Assembly (NCBI RefSeq): GCF_003149515.1
Contig: NZ_CP029145.1
Coordinates: 744,001 to 808,000 of the forward strand
Reading direction: 5' to 3'
DNA length: 64,000 nt
Origin: Hymenobacter nivis
GTDB lineage: Bacteria > Bacteroidota > Bacteroidia > Cytophagales > Hymenobacteraceae
Part shown: positions 15,638 to 24,291 of the stretch, piece after piece
How positions within the stretch are numbered: position 1 is the stretch's first letter
Layout: the number at the start of each line of letters is the position of its first letter
Translations under genes and position numbers: made by a program
Notes under the pieces: model-generated
Seen by the model: the letters and a program-made list of their open reading frames with translations, nothing else
What the model was told of the DNA's origin: nothing
Database searches by the model: none

Positions 15638-16903
15638 TTAGTCGGTGCCGCCGGGGGCGGGCGGGCCGGGCGGCATCAGCCAGGCGTTGGCGGTGTTGTG
15701 GGCGCCTTCGAGCACGATTTTATAGAAGGCGGCCGGGTAGGTGGCGCGGCCCACGGCCAGGCGCTGCCGGCCCAGCGGCACGGTGCCGAGCAAAGTGTAC
15801 TCGTCCGCGCCGCCGGTTTTGGCGCGGTTGGTGGCCGTGGCCCACACCTTTAGCGGCTCTGCTGGGCCCCCCAGGGCTGCCCAGCTGATGCGCAGGCTGT
15901 CGGGGCCGGCCCGCACTTGCGGCGCGGCCACCGACACGGGCCCCAGCAGGGGTACCCCGTCGAGCTCGCGCTGGGCGGCCACGGGCAGCGGTACTTGCAG
16001 GAACCGGGCAATGGTAGGCAGAATATCCACGATGGCCACCGGCTGCTGGCGGGCGGCGGCATTCACGTCTTTTGCACTGAGCACCAGCCAGGTGGTGCGC
16101 TCGCGCGCCGACTGCCCGCCGTGGTTGCGGCCGGTGGTGGCGTCGCGGCCGTGGTCGGTGGTGAGCACCAGCAGCCAGTCTTCGCGGAAGTGCTGGCGGC
16201 GGTAGACGAGGGCAGCCTGGAGCTGGCCGATTTGCGCGTCGAGGTAGCCTACGGCGGCGCGTAGCTCGTCACCGTCGCCGTGGCGGTGGCCCACGTCGTC
16301 GGTGTGCTCCAGGTACACCCACGAGAGGTCGGGGCCCTGGGCGCGCAGGCACTGCGCGGCTTCGGCCACCACGCGGTCGTCGATGGCGCGGGTGTAGCGG
16401 CTGGCCTTGTCGTGCCGAAAGGCCGTGGTGTCCAGCTCGTAGCCATCGGCTTTGTAGTCGAAACGCAGGTTGCCGGCCGTTGGTAGGCCCTCGCCCACGA
16501 GCTTGGTGCGGTTGTCGGTCCAGGTCGAGAAAATGGCGATCTTGCGGGCCGGCTGGGCTTCTTTTACCAGGCGAAAAATGGTGGGGTAATTGTAGTTGGG
16601 GGCCGCGATGGCGTTGTCCCACACGTTGTGCTTGTAGCCCCAGGTGCCGGTGAGCAGGTCGTTGTAGCCGGGCGCGGAGATGGTGGGCGTTTCGGTGTAG
16701 GTGCCCGCCGCACCGCCCACGTGGGCCCGCAAATAGGTGCCGCCCGCAATAATCTTCTTGATATGTGGTGCCGGCGCGGCTTCCAGCACGTCGGCCGGAA
16801 TGCCGTCGGCAATAACGAACACCACCTTGCGGGCGGGTGTCTGCGCCGGGGCCATCCAGTGGGGCCCCATCAGGCCCATCAGCAACAGGCAAAAGGTTTT
16901 CAT
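15638..16903 (-). CDS. Secreted alkaline-phosphatase-superfamily phosphodiesterase/NPP-like protein 2
   Basis: A 421-residue protein from the ATG at 16903, opening with a signal peptide (MKTFCLLLMGLMGPHWMAPA). The superfamily metal motifs are present: VVFVIADGIPADVLE near the start, the nucleophile region TPTISAPGYNDLLTG, YLEHTDDVGHRHGDG, and LTTDHGRDATTGRNHGG. These mark the type I phosphodiesterase/nucleotide pyrophosphatase branch, zinc enzymes that cleave phosphate mono- or diesters; phosphonoacetate hydrolase (PhnA) belongs to the same superfamily. About 100 C-terminal residues look like a fibronectin-like tail. It is the last gene of a susC-susD-hydrolase-hydrolase run on the minus strand, 74 bases after its paralogue. 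Phosphonate ester or phosphonoacetate substrates are suggested by context only. The in-frame extension to 17689 is a shadow. Confidence 0.88.
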   Translation of the reverse strand: MKTFCLLLMGLMGPHWMAPAQTPARKVVFVIADGIPADVLEAAPAPHIKKIIAGGTYLRAHVGGAAGTYTETPTISAPGYNDLLTGTWGYKHNVWDNAIAAPNYNYPTIFRLVKEAQPARKIAIFSTWTDNRTKLVGEGLPTAGNLRFDYKADGYELDTTAFRHDKASRYTRAIDDRVVAEAAQCLRAQGPDLSWVYLEHTDDVGHRHGDGDELRAAVGYLDAQIGQLQAALVYRRQHFREDWLLVLTTDHGRDATTGRNHGGQSARERTTWLVLSAKDVNAAARQQPVAIVDILPTIARFLQVPLPVAAQRELDGVPLLGPVSVAAPQVRAGPDSLRISWAALGGPAEPLKVWATATNRAKTGGADEYTLLGTVPLGRQRLAVGRATYPAAFYKIVLEGAHNTANAWLMPPGPPAPGGTD

Positions 16904-16977
16904 GCGGCGCGAAGGAAGTGGGAGCGAGGGGAAGGGTTGGTGGAGCTCTGCCCCCGGCGGGGCCCCAGCGGGTATTC

Positions 16978-18183
16978 TTATTCGCCGGTGGTTACGTTGC
17001 CGTCGTTGCGCCAACTGGGGGCCAAGGCGTGGCCGGTGAGCGGGGCCTCGGGGCGGCGGCCCAGCTTTTTGCCCGGCGCTCTGCGGCCCAGCACCGCCTC
17101 GATGGACTTGCCCGTGGCGGGCGTGGGGGCGTAGGGTACGCCCAACAGCTGAGCTAGGGTGGCGGCCACCTGGTTTTGGTAGAGCTGGCCGCTGCGGGCC
17201 TCGCCGGTGGCGGGCGTATCGGGGCCCAGGGCGGCGAACCAGATCTGGTCGGCCCCGGCCACGTCGGCCCCGTGGGTTTGCCACTGGGTGCCGGCCACGC
17301 CGCGGCCGTGGTCGGTGGTGATGAGCAGGGTGGTTTTGCCCCGGTACTGCGGGTCGCTTTGCAGGTAGGCCCAGAGCTGGCGCAGGAAATCGTCGGTGTA
17401 GCGGGCCGCGTGCAGGTAGGCCCCGTACTCGCCGCCGTGGGCAAAGTCGTCGGTATCGCCGAAGCCGATGTAGAGTACCCGGGGCTTTTTGCGCTTGAGG
17501 TAGGCCAGGGCGTACTGGTCGGTGAAGGCGTCGAGCCGCTCTTCGCCGAAGGGGCTGGGCGTGGCGGGCAGCAGCTCGTTCAGTACCAGCTCCTGGGGCG
17601 AGAGGCCGGGGCCCGGGGCGGGCCGCATCCCGGCGTTCACGGGCAGGCCGCTGCGCTTCTCGTTGAGGATGTACGGAAACGCTTCCCACGAGCCGAACAC
17701 CGCTACCTTGCCCTTAAAAGTTGGCTGTTGGTTGAGTATTTCCAGCACCGAGGCGTTGGGGTTGTCCAGCGGATCGTTGCTGCGGATGCGGGCGTCGTCG
17801 GGGGCCCCAGTCAGGATTTCGTTGTAGCCGGGGTATGAGAAGCGCATTTTGTTGGTCACATCCACCAGGCTGCCCGCGGTGCGGTTGCCGTAGAGCTGGC
17901 CCTGCTTGGCCACGGTGCCCCACAAAAAGGGCATCAGGGCCTGGCGGCGCTGCTCGGGGAGGCCCTGGCCGAAGTCCTTTTGCAGGGCCTTGCGGTCGGC
18001 GTAGTAGTATTTGCTCTGGCGAAACAGCGCCGAGTCGGCCCCGCCGAACACCTCCTGCCAGCGCATGCCGTCGAGGGTGACGAGTACCACGTTTTCGGTG
18101 CGGGGCTTGGCGGCTTGCGCGTGGGCCCCCGGGGCGAGGCCGCCGGCCAGGGCCGCGAGGAAGAGGAAACGGAAGGGGCGCAT
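16978..18183 (-). CDS. Secreted alkaline-phosphatase-superfamily phosphodiesterase-like protein 1
   Basis: A 401-residue protein; the ATG at 18183 gives a clean signal peptide (MRPFRFLFLAALAGGLAPGA) and is preferred to the ATG at 18228. Motifs of the alkaline phosphatase superfamily are NVVLVTLDGMRWQEVFGGAD, RFSYPGYNEILTG, YIGFGDTDDFAHGGEYG and LITTDHGRGV. It resembles the alkaline phosphatase/sulfatase-like proteins often found beside SusCD genes. Being secreted and next to SusD, it probably acts on a phospho-compound in the periplasm or on the surface. It is clearly diverged from the neighbour at 15638-16903, so the two likely have different substrates. Sulfatase activity is unlikely because the C/S-x-P-x-R signature is absent. 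Confidence 0.88.
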   Translation of the reverse strand: MRPFRFLFLAALAGGLAPGAHAQAAKPRTENVVLVTLDGMRWQEVFGGADSALFRQSKYYYADRKALQKDFGQGLPEQRRQALMPFLWGTVAKQGQLYGNRTAGSLVDVTNKMRFSYPGYNEILTGAPDDARIRSNDPLDNPNASVLEILNQQPTFKGKVAVFGSWEAFPYILNEKRSGLPVNAGMRPAPGPGLSPQELVLNELLPATPSPFGEERLDAFTDQYALAYLKRKKPRVLYIGFGDTDDFAHGGEYGAYLHAARYTDDFLRQLWAYLQSDPQYRGKTTLLITTDHGRGVAGTQWQTHGADVAGADQIWFAALGPDTPATGEARSGQLYQNQVAATLAQLLGVPYAPTPATGKSIEAVLGRRAPGKKLGRRPEAPLTGHALAPSWRNDGNVTTGE

Positions 18184-18336
18184 GGATGCGGGGGAAGGGG
18201 TTTTTAAAAATGAACGACGGTTGGCCAACCACTGGCGGGTTTGGCAGGGTATTTTTCAGTTTTAAAAAAATACCCTGCCCGTTGCGTAGCCTATTTTTCT
18301 GTTTGTAAAAAATAAGCTACCGAACCCACTGGTCAT

Positions 18337-19920
18337 TTATTTCAGCACGTACATCACGCCGTTGATGTCGTCGTTGCTGCCGTACTGGCTGGCCAGCGCG
18401 GCCTGGTAGTTTGCGGTATTGGCCGTGCGCTCCGAGGCGGGGTACTTGAAGCGCGCCGCGATGCGGCCGCCGTTGCCGGTGCCGGGGCCCGTGGTGAAGG
18501 CGGGGATGCCCGTGCGGCGGTAGTTGTAGTAGGCCTCCAGGCCCGCGTGACGGAACAGGGCGAGGTACTTCTGCTGCAAAATCTGGGTCAGGCCGGTGCC
18601 ACCGCTGGCATACTGCACACTGGGCTGGGCGTAGTAGGTGGCGTAGCTGATGGGGATGGTGTAGGTGTCGTAGTTGGCCCCGCTGGTCACGTCCGTCGAG
18701 CCAGGACGGTAGAAGGACGCCACGTAGGGGCCCTCCGTGGGCAGGCCGTAGAACGCCATTGAGGCCTGAATGCCAGCCGTGTAGTACGGCTCGGCGTTGC
18801 CCCCCGCCAGCCAGCCGCGGTTGATGCCCTCGGCAATGTTCAGGGCCAGCTCGGGGTAGCCAATCTGAATGGCCGGCTCGCCGGTGAGGGTCGAGAAGTA
18901 GCGCTTGCGGTTCAGAAACGAGTACTGCTGCAAGCCGGCGTTCACATACATCACGCCCAGGTCGAGGCCGGCGTCGGCCCCCACGAACGATGAAAAGGCG
19001 GTCGGGCTCTGCTTCTTGTTGTCCACCAAGTCGCGGGCGGGCTCGCAGGTGGCAAACACGCGCGGGTCCTGCAAGCTGGTGAGCAGGCCCACATAGGTGG
19101 CGGCCATGTTTTTGCGCGAGCCGTCCTGGCCGAAGTTGCGGTTGTTGTTGGGGTAGAAGTTGTTGGTGGCCGCCACCGCCACGTACTGCATGTTGTCGGC
19201 CGCGCTGGTCATGAGCGGGTACTTGGTGGGGCTGCTTACGATGGCCGCAAACTGCCCCGCGACGTTGAGGTCGGCATCGCCGTTCTTTTTGCTTAGCGCC
19301 AGCAGCAAACGCACGCGCAGGGTGTTCACCACTTTCTGCCACCTGGTGAGGTCGCCGCCGAAATAGATGTCGCCGCTGATGGTGGTGGTGCCGCCGGCGA
19401 TGAGTGTGGTCAGGTCGGCGTTAGCGCTTTCCAGCCACTTGAAGGACTGCACAAATACCGCCTTTTGTGGGTCGTACACGGGCGTCAGGCCATCAAGGCC
19501 CAGCAGGGCCTGGCTCTGCGGCAGGTCGCCCATTTCCAGGCTCATGCGGGTGTAGAAGTAGGCCCGGAAGAAGTTGCCCATCGCCTCGTACGGGTTCATG
19601 GCGGGCGAGCCGGCGGCCAGGGCCTGCTGTTCCATCAGGCCCACGTTTTTGAGGGTGGTGTAGTACACGGTGCCGCTGCCGAAGTCGTAGCGGTTGTTGC
19701 CGTAGTAGTCGTAGTTGTTGAGGTAATATTGGTTCCAGGCCTCGTATTGGCCGTTGGGGGCTTCGTAGGCGTCGTTGAGAATGCCGGTGAAGAGCAGCGC
19801 GGCCGGCACGCTGTTAGGTTTGTTCTCGTTGAGGGTCAGCTCGTCGAGCGTTTTGTTGCAGCTGGTGGTGGCCAGGGCGAGGCCTACGAGCAAGCCACCG
19901 GTTTTGAAGATATTTTTCAT
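18337..19920 (-). CDS. SusD/RagB-family outer-membrane lipoprotein
   Basis: A 527-residue surface lipoprotein with lipobox LATTSC and lipidated Cys at residue 21. Residues GNFFRAYFYTRMSLEMGDLP and the C-terminal LGVMYVNAGLQQYSFLNRKR and PELALNIAEGINRGWLAG regions are typical of the SusD TPR-like fold. SusD proteins sit as a lid on the SusC channel and bind substrate. It is 19 bases downstream of the susC gene and 153 bases upstream of the phosphodiesterase gene on the same strand. No glycoside hydrolase is anywhere near, so a sugar polymer is not the obvious ligand. Confidence 0.95.
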   Translation of the reverse strand: MKNIFKTGGLLVGLALATTSCNKTLDELTLNENKPNSVPAALLFTGILNDAYEAPNGQYEAWNQYYLNNYDYYGNNRYDFGSGTVYYTTLKNVGLMEQQALAAGSPAMNPYEAMGNFFRAYFYTRMSLEMGDLPQSQALLGLDGLTPVYDPQKAVFVQSFKWLESANADLTTLIAGGTTTISGDIYFGGDLTRWQKVVNTLRVRLLLALSKKNGDADLNVAGQFAAIVSSPTKYPLMTSAADNMQYVAVAATNNFYPNNNRNFGQDGSRKNMAATYVGLLTSLQDPRVFATCEPARDLVDNKKQSPTAFSSFVGADAGLDLGVMYVNAGLQQYSFLNRKRYFSTLTGEPAIQIGYPELALNIAEGINRGWLAGGNAEPYYTAGIQASMAFYGLPTEGPYVASFYRPGSTDVTSGANYDTYTIPISYATYYAQPSVQYASGGTGLTQILQQKYLALFRHAGLEAYYNYRRTGIPAFTTGPGTGNGGRIAARFKYPASERTANTANYQAALASQYGSNDDINGVMYVLK

Positions 19921-19939
19921 CCTGTTGGGGCGGTAGCCG

Positions 19940-22900
19940 TTAGAAAGTAGCGTTCAGGTTCAGGCCGTAGCTGCGCACGGTGGGCGACTGCAAGCCCGTC
20001 ACACTGATGGCCGAGTTGTACTGGTCCAGGTCCACGTCCTTGAAGCGCTTGTCGCCGTAGAAATAGAGCAGGTTGCGGCCGATGAGCGACACCGACACCC
20101 GCTGGATAAACGAGTTGGCCAGCAGCGTGCGGGGCAGGTCGTAGCTAATGGTCACTTCGCGCAGCTTGGCATAGGTCTTACTCATCAGGTTGGATTCCTG
20201 CACGCCGTAGTACCGGCTCACGTAGTCCTGCACGAAGGCCACCTGTGTGTTGGGCGCGTACTGCAAGGCCTCGGGGTTGAGGATGGCACCCGTCTGCGAG
20301 TCGTAGTTAATCTTGCCGCCGTTGGCGATAACGACCCCCTCGCCCACGAACGCGCCCTTGTAGCCGGCCGCGCCGTAGTTCTGCCAGTCCTGGTAGCGGG
20401 CCGCGCCCAGGGCCCCTTCGGCCGTGAGGGCGTTGCGGCCGCCGCGCATGGTTTTGTTGAACATGTAGTCCGTCGTGACGCCGCCCACGGCCCCGTCGAA
20501 CTGGAAGCCCAGGCTCAGCGACTTGTAGTGGAACTTGTTGTAGATGCTCCATTGGTAGTCGTTGTTAAGGTTGCCCAGGTACTGCGCCACAGGGTTGGTG
20601 AGGGGCTTGCCGGCCGCGTCGTTCACCACTTGCCCGTCGGGGGTGCGCACGAAAGCCGTACCGTAGAACTTATCGGTGCGGTCGCCCACGCCGTAGAACG
20701 TCTGGTACAGGCTCTGGCCCGCCGGCAGCTCGCTGTATACCTGCTTGTAGGTCGACCAGTTCACGAGCACGTCCCAGCCGAAGCCGTTGGCGTTCTGCAC
20801 CGGGCTGCCCGTGAGGCTCAGCTCGTAGCCGGTTTTCTTGGTTTTCAGGGCGTTGATGTACTCGGTGGTGTAGCCCGTGGCCGACGAGAGCGGGTTGGGC
20901 AGAATCTGGGGCCCGTCGATGTACTGGAAAGCGGTGGCGCTCAGGCCCAGGCGGTTTTGCAGAAACTTCACGTCCAGCCCTTCCTCGTAGTTCACGCGGG
21001 TGCTGGTTTTGAGCGCGGGCGCAAACAGGCTGTTGGTGCCATAGCCGGCCGCCTGGTTGTTGTAGGGCTTGCTGGTGGAGTAAAACGACTGGAGCGAGTA
21101 GTCTGGTCCGTTGTAGGGCGAAGCGTAGGTATTGCCGTAGCCGAGCGGGTTGGTAAAGAGTGAGTTGCCCGTGCTGCCCCCGAAGGCCGTGATGGAGTTG
21201 AACGGGGCCGGCCCGATGGTGGGCGCCGTGGCGTCGGTGCGGATACTGGCGAAAGAGCCGCGCAGCTTCAAAAAGGAAATGGCGCGGGGCACGGCCACGT
21301 AGTCCGATACCACCGTGGCCAGCGACAGGCTCGGGTAGTAGTAGGTGGTCGGCGTCTGGAAAGCCGACGAGCGGTCGATGCGGCCCGTGGTAGAAAGGGT
21401 AGCGAAGCGGCCCAGCGAGGCATCGAGCGAGTAGTAGGCGCTCAGCACCCGCATCTGCGAGTTGAAGCTCGTGCTCTGCACCGGGTTTTGCGAGTTGCTG
21501 AAGGCGTACACTTCCGGCACGTTCAGGTAGTCGGTCGAGGTCCAGTTCGAGTTGTAGGTGAAATTGCGCACGTTGCCGCCCACCAGGCCCGAGAGGTTCA
21601 GGAATTTCTGGGGCCCCAGGTCGTAGTTGAAGTTCAGGAAGCCTTCCGCGTTGTGGTCAAACAGGTTGCGGCGGTCTTCGCGGTAGTCGCCCTGGTTGCC
21701 CTCGCGGCCGTAGGGGTGGGCCGAAAACGGCATCTTCTCGGTGCGCAGCAGGTTGTAGGTGCTGATTTGGGTGCGCAGGGTGGCGCTCAGGTGCCCGTCA
21801 ATCTTGTAGTTGCCGGTGAGGTAGCCGTAGGTGTCGTTCTTGTAATGGCCGCGGGTCCACTTCTCCACCATCAGCCAGGGGTTGTGGTAGCGCTGGTACT
21901 CGGCAAACACCGATTGCGTGCCCACCTTGCCCGGCTGCCAAATGCCCCGGATGTCGGGCGCGTTCACGTCCCAGTCGGCTCCGGTCCACACCACCGAACT
22001 GTAAATGAGGCTGTTGGGCCCGTAGTCCACGTCCGGGAAGTTGTCCGTAAATTGGCGGTTGAAGTTCAGGTTGGCCTCAATCTTAAAGCGCGGGCTCGGG
22101 TTGAACGCGCCGTACATGTTGAAGTTGACGATGTTGACGCCGTTGTTGGGAATGTAGCTGTTTTGCTTCTGCTGCGACACCGAGAAGCGCGTGGTGTAGG
22201 TGTCGCCGTTGGCACTGAGCGCGACGTTGTTGTTGGTCTGGAAGCCCGTGCGCAGGAAGTGCTGGAGGTTGTTGGCCCCGCGCGCCAGCCAGGGCGTGCC
22301 CTGGCGCACGCCGTTCACCACGGGCGAGTCGTACTGCGGAATCAGCTGGCCGTTGAAGTAGGGGCCCCACACGTCGTAGTCGCCGTCCACGCCGCCGGGC
22401 GCGCCGCCCTTGCCGTCCACGAATTTATAAAACGTGTTCTCGCCCGGTCCGTACGAATCCTGCACGCGCGGAAACGCCAGGAAACCCGACTGGATGACGT
22501 TGCTGCTGTTGAGCTCCACCGTGAAGCCCTTCTTGTTTTTGCTGCCCTTTTTGGTAGTGATGAGGATGGCCCCGTTCTGGGCGCGGTTGCCGTAGAGGGC
22601 GGCCGCGGCTGGGCCTTTCAGCACGGTGTAGGTCTCGATGTCGTCGGGGCTGATGTTCCAGGTATCGGTATCAATCGGGAAGCCATCCACTACGTACAGC
22701 GACAGCAGGTTGCCCCGGATGGACACGTTGGGCGCCCGCAGCAGTTCGGCCGAGGGGCCCACCGAAAGGCCGGCCACCTTGCCCACGAGGCCAGTGATGG
22801 GGTTGGGGTCGCGGGCCCGCACCAGGTCCTCGCCGTTCACTTGCTGCACCGCATAGCCGATTTTGCGCGTTTCCTTGCTCACGCCCAGGGCCGTCACCAC

Positions 22901-23251
22901 TACTTCGGCGAGCTGCTTGTTGTCGGTGGCTAGGGCAATGGCGAAGGTTTTCTGGTTGCCGACGGGTACTTCCCTTGAAGTCGTGCCCACGGAGCTGAAC
23001 GTCAGCACCTCACCGGGGCCGGCGTTCAGCACAAACCGGCCGTCGGCGTCGGTGCTCGTGCCGCGGGTGGTGCCTTTCACCAGCACGCTCACGCCCGGCA
23101 GGGGCTGCTGTTGGTCGTCGCTCACCACGCCGCTCACCACGCCGCTCACGGGGGTGCCGGGGCCTTGCGCCCGCAGTAGTTGCGGCGCCAGTCCCAGCCC
23201 CAAGACCAGCAGCAGCACCTGAAACATTCTGTAAAAGCTTCGCATAGACAA
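19940..23251 (-). CDS. SusC/RagA-family TonB-dependent transporter
   Basis: An 1103-residue outer-membrane protein with a signal peptide (residues about 1-28), a carboxypeptidase-regulatory-like domain at about 35-115 (LPGVSVLVKGTTRGTSTDAD), a plug domain whose signature TVLKGPAAAALYGNRAQNGA is near residues 205-225, and a large C-terminal beta barrel ending in an aromatic residue (LNLNATF). Such transporters import bound substrate using TonB energy and work as a pair with SusD. A short duplication, VSGVVSGVVSDD, marks the start of the regulatory domain. It heads the run susC-susD-hydrolase-hydrolase; a PhnZ-like gene lies just upstream on the same strand across a low-complexity spacer. No FecI/FecR pair is nearby. 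Confidence 0.96.
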   Translation of the reverse strand: MSMRSFYRMFQVLLLVLGLGLAPQLLRAQGPGTPVSGVVSGVVSDDQQQPLPGVSVLVKGTTRGTSTDADGRFVLNAGPGEVLTFSSVGTTSREVPVGNQKTFAIALATDNKQLAEVVVTALGVSKETRKIGYAVQQVNGEDLVRARDPNPITGLVGKVAGLSVGPSAELLRAPNVSIRGNLLSLYVVDGFPIDTDTWNISPDDIETYTVLKGPAAAALYGNRAQNGAILITTKKGSKNKKGFTVELNSSNVIQSGFLAFPRVQDSYGPGENTFYKFVDGKGGAPGGVDGDYDVWGPYFNGQLIPQYDSPVVNGVRQGTPWLARGANNLQHFLRTGFQTNNNVALSANGDTYTTRFSVSQQKQNSYIPNNGVNIVNFNMYGAFNPSPRFKIEANLNFNRQFTDNFPDVDYGPNSLIYSSVVWTGADWDVNAPDIRGIWQPGKVGTQSVFAEYQRYHNPWLMVEKWTRGHYKNDTYGYLTGNYKIDGHLSATLRTQISTYNLLRTEKMPFSAHPYGREGNQGDYREDRRNLFDHNAEGFLNFNYDLGPQKFLNLSGLVGGNVRNFTYNSNWTSTDYLNVPEVYAFSNSQNPVQSTSFNSQMRVLSAYYSLDASLGRFATLSTTGRIDRSSAFQTPTTYYYPSLSLATVVSDYVAVPRAISFLKLRGSFASIRTDATAPTIGPAPFNSITAFGGSTGNSLFTNPLGYGNTYASPYNGPDYSLQSFYSTSKPYNNQAAGYGTNSLFAPALKTSTRVNYEEGLDVKFLQNRLGLSATAFQYIDGPQILPNPLSSATGYTTEYINALKTKKTGYELSLTGSPVQNANGFGWDVLVNWSTYKQVYSELPAGQSLYQTFYGVGDRTDKFYGTAFVRTPDGQVVNDAAGKPLTNPVAQYLGNLNNDYQWSIYNKFHYKSLSLGFQFDGAVGGVTTDYMFNKTMRGGRNALTAEGALGAARYQDWQNYGAAGYKGAFVGEGVVIANGGKINYDSQTGAILNPEALQYAPNTQVAFVQDYVSRYYGVQESNLMSKTYAKLREVTISYDLPRTLLANSFIQRVSVSLIGRNLLYFYGDKRFKDVDLDQYNSAISVTGLQSPTVRSYGLNLNATF

Positions 23252-23350
23252 TGAGAGAGTTGGTGAATTGGTGAATGAATGAGTCGGTTATTCGGTGAAG
23301 GGGGGAGTCGGTGAATGAGTGAGTGGGTGAGTTGAGGCTAATTCACGCAC
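23252..23350. repeat. Low-complexity spacer of gtgaatgagt-type repeats
   Basis: About 100 bases between phnZ and susC made of degenerate direct repeats such as ggtgaatgaatgagtcgg and gtgaatgagtgagtggg. No promoter is obvious in it. Such a tract could vary in length by slippage and change expression of the susC operon. Confidence 0.6.
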
Positions 23351-23932
23351 TCACCGACTGGCTAAGTGCCTCAGAGCCATGCGTTTGAAATGGTCAAGGG
23401 AGCCCACGGGGTAGTGTTCTTCTTTGGCCTGGTCGTCCCATCCCCGTAGGCGGATGATGGTGGCGGCGTCGGGGTGTTGCTCGAACGCGGCGGCTTCGGC
23501 GGCGCCCATCGGACCGCCCTGGAAGGCCAGCGTGGCCTGGCTGGCCGGCGAGAGCCGGCGTAGGTACGCGGGGTGTTTGTGGGTGAGGTAGCGTTTGGCC
23601 AGCACGTGGCTTTCGACCAGCGTGGCCAGGCGTTCGGAGAAGCCCCGGGCCCGTAGGTACTCGGCCCCCAGCCGTTCGTGGTCCACGGCGCCGAAGCCGT
23701 CCATCGCGGCGGTATCGGCCGTATTGGCGCACAGGTGCCCCAGGTCGTGGAAGAAGGCGGCCAGCACTACCTCCTCTCCGTAGCCGGCGGCTTCGGCCAG
23801 TGCGGCGGCCTGCCACATGTGTTCGAGTTGCGACACCGGCTCGCCGATGTAATCGGCGTGGCCGTGGGCCTCGTACAGCGCAAAAATAGCCTCCACGGTT
23901 GCCTGGGGGGTGTCGGGGATATGGGGTAGCAT
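23351..23932 (-). CDS. phnZ: PhnZ-type HD-domain diiron oxygenase (phosphonate C-P cleavage)
   Basis: A 193-residue HD-domain protein from the ATG at 23932; an ATG at 23959 would add 9 residues. PhnZ oxidatively splits (R)-1-hydroxy-2-aminoethylphosphonate into glycine and phosphate with a mixed-valence diiron centre. Numbering from the 23959 start, the residues I recall as essential are all present and correctly spaced: Y37 and E40 (YIGE), H47, H71-D72 (FFHDLGH), H75, H94, H118, K122 (ESHVLAK) and D175 (GWDD). The Y..E loop and the lysine distinguish PhnZ from ordinary HD phosphohydrolases. The usual partner PhnY (Fe/2-oxoglutarate hydroxylase) is not in this window, so the hydroxylated substrate may be imported as such or made elsewhere. 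Neighbours are an organophosphate-type MFS carrier and SusCD. Confidence 0.9.
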   Translation of the reverse strand: MLPHIPDTPQATVEAIFALYEAHGHADYIGEPVSQLEHMWQAAALAEAAGYGEEVVLAAFFHDLGHLCANTADTAAMDGFGAVDHERLGAEYLRARGFSERLATLVESHVLAKRYLTHKHPAYLRRLSPASQATLAFQGGPMGAAEAAAFEQHPDAATIIRLRGWDDQAKEEHYPVGSLDHFKRMALRHLASR

Positions 23933-24291
23933 CTTGTGGCCGGGGTTGGAAGTGCGCAAGCCTGGTTTGTTTTTCGGGCGGGCGGGGTTCGGCGCTGCGT
24001 GCGTCGTGTGGCCAGCGGCCGCGCCGCCCGGGCCCTGGCGGCCAATAGGAGTACCGGCCAGGCCGGGGGGAGGGCCATTGAGCAGCGCCGGAGCTGCCCT
24101 GTGTTTAGCGTAGCGCGGCCTGATGATTAAAAGCAGTACCTGCCGCTGGTGTCCAAAATATTATTGGCAAAGGTCCAAGCTGCCCGGCCGCGGTAGGTCG
24201 CCGATTAGTCATCAAATCGTTAACTAATTATGACCCGGACTTTCCTATGGGTAAACACTGGTGCCCTGACCTCCCCACCGGATTGCGCGCA
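23933..24291. other. Gene-less intergenic region, 359 bases
   Basis: This lies between the phnZ start and the 3' end of the MFS carrier gene. It is GC-rich near phnZ and AT-rich at about 24135-24245. I see no convincing gene or clear -7 box. Phosphate-control sites could lie here, but I cannot recognise one. Confidence 0.4.

Noticed and set aside
16904-17689. Upstream in-frame extension of hydrolase 2 giving a 683-residue frame
   Set aside because: The first 262 residues are an antisense-free but shifted shadow of hydrolase 1; the signal peptide at ATG 16903 marks the true start.
21488-22933. A 481-residue plus-strand frame rich in Val and His
   Set aside because: It is antisense to the susC barrel and lacks any family pattern.
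23252-23350. CRISPR-like array between phnZ and susC
   Set aside because: The repeats are short, degenerate and directly adjacent with no spacers.
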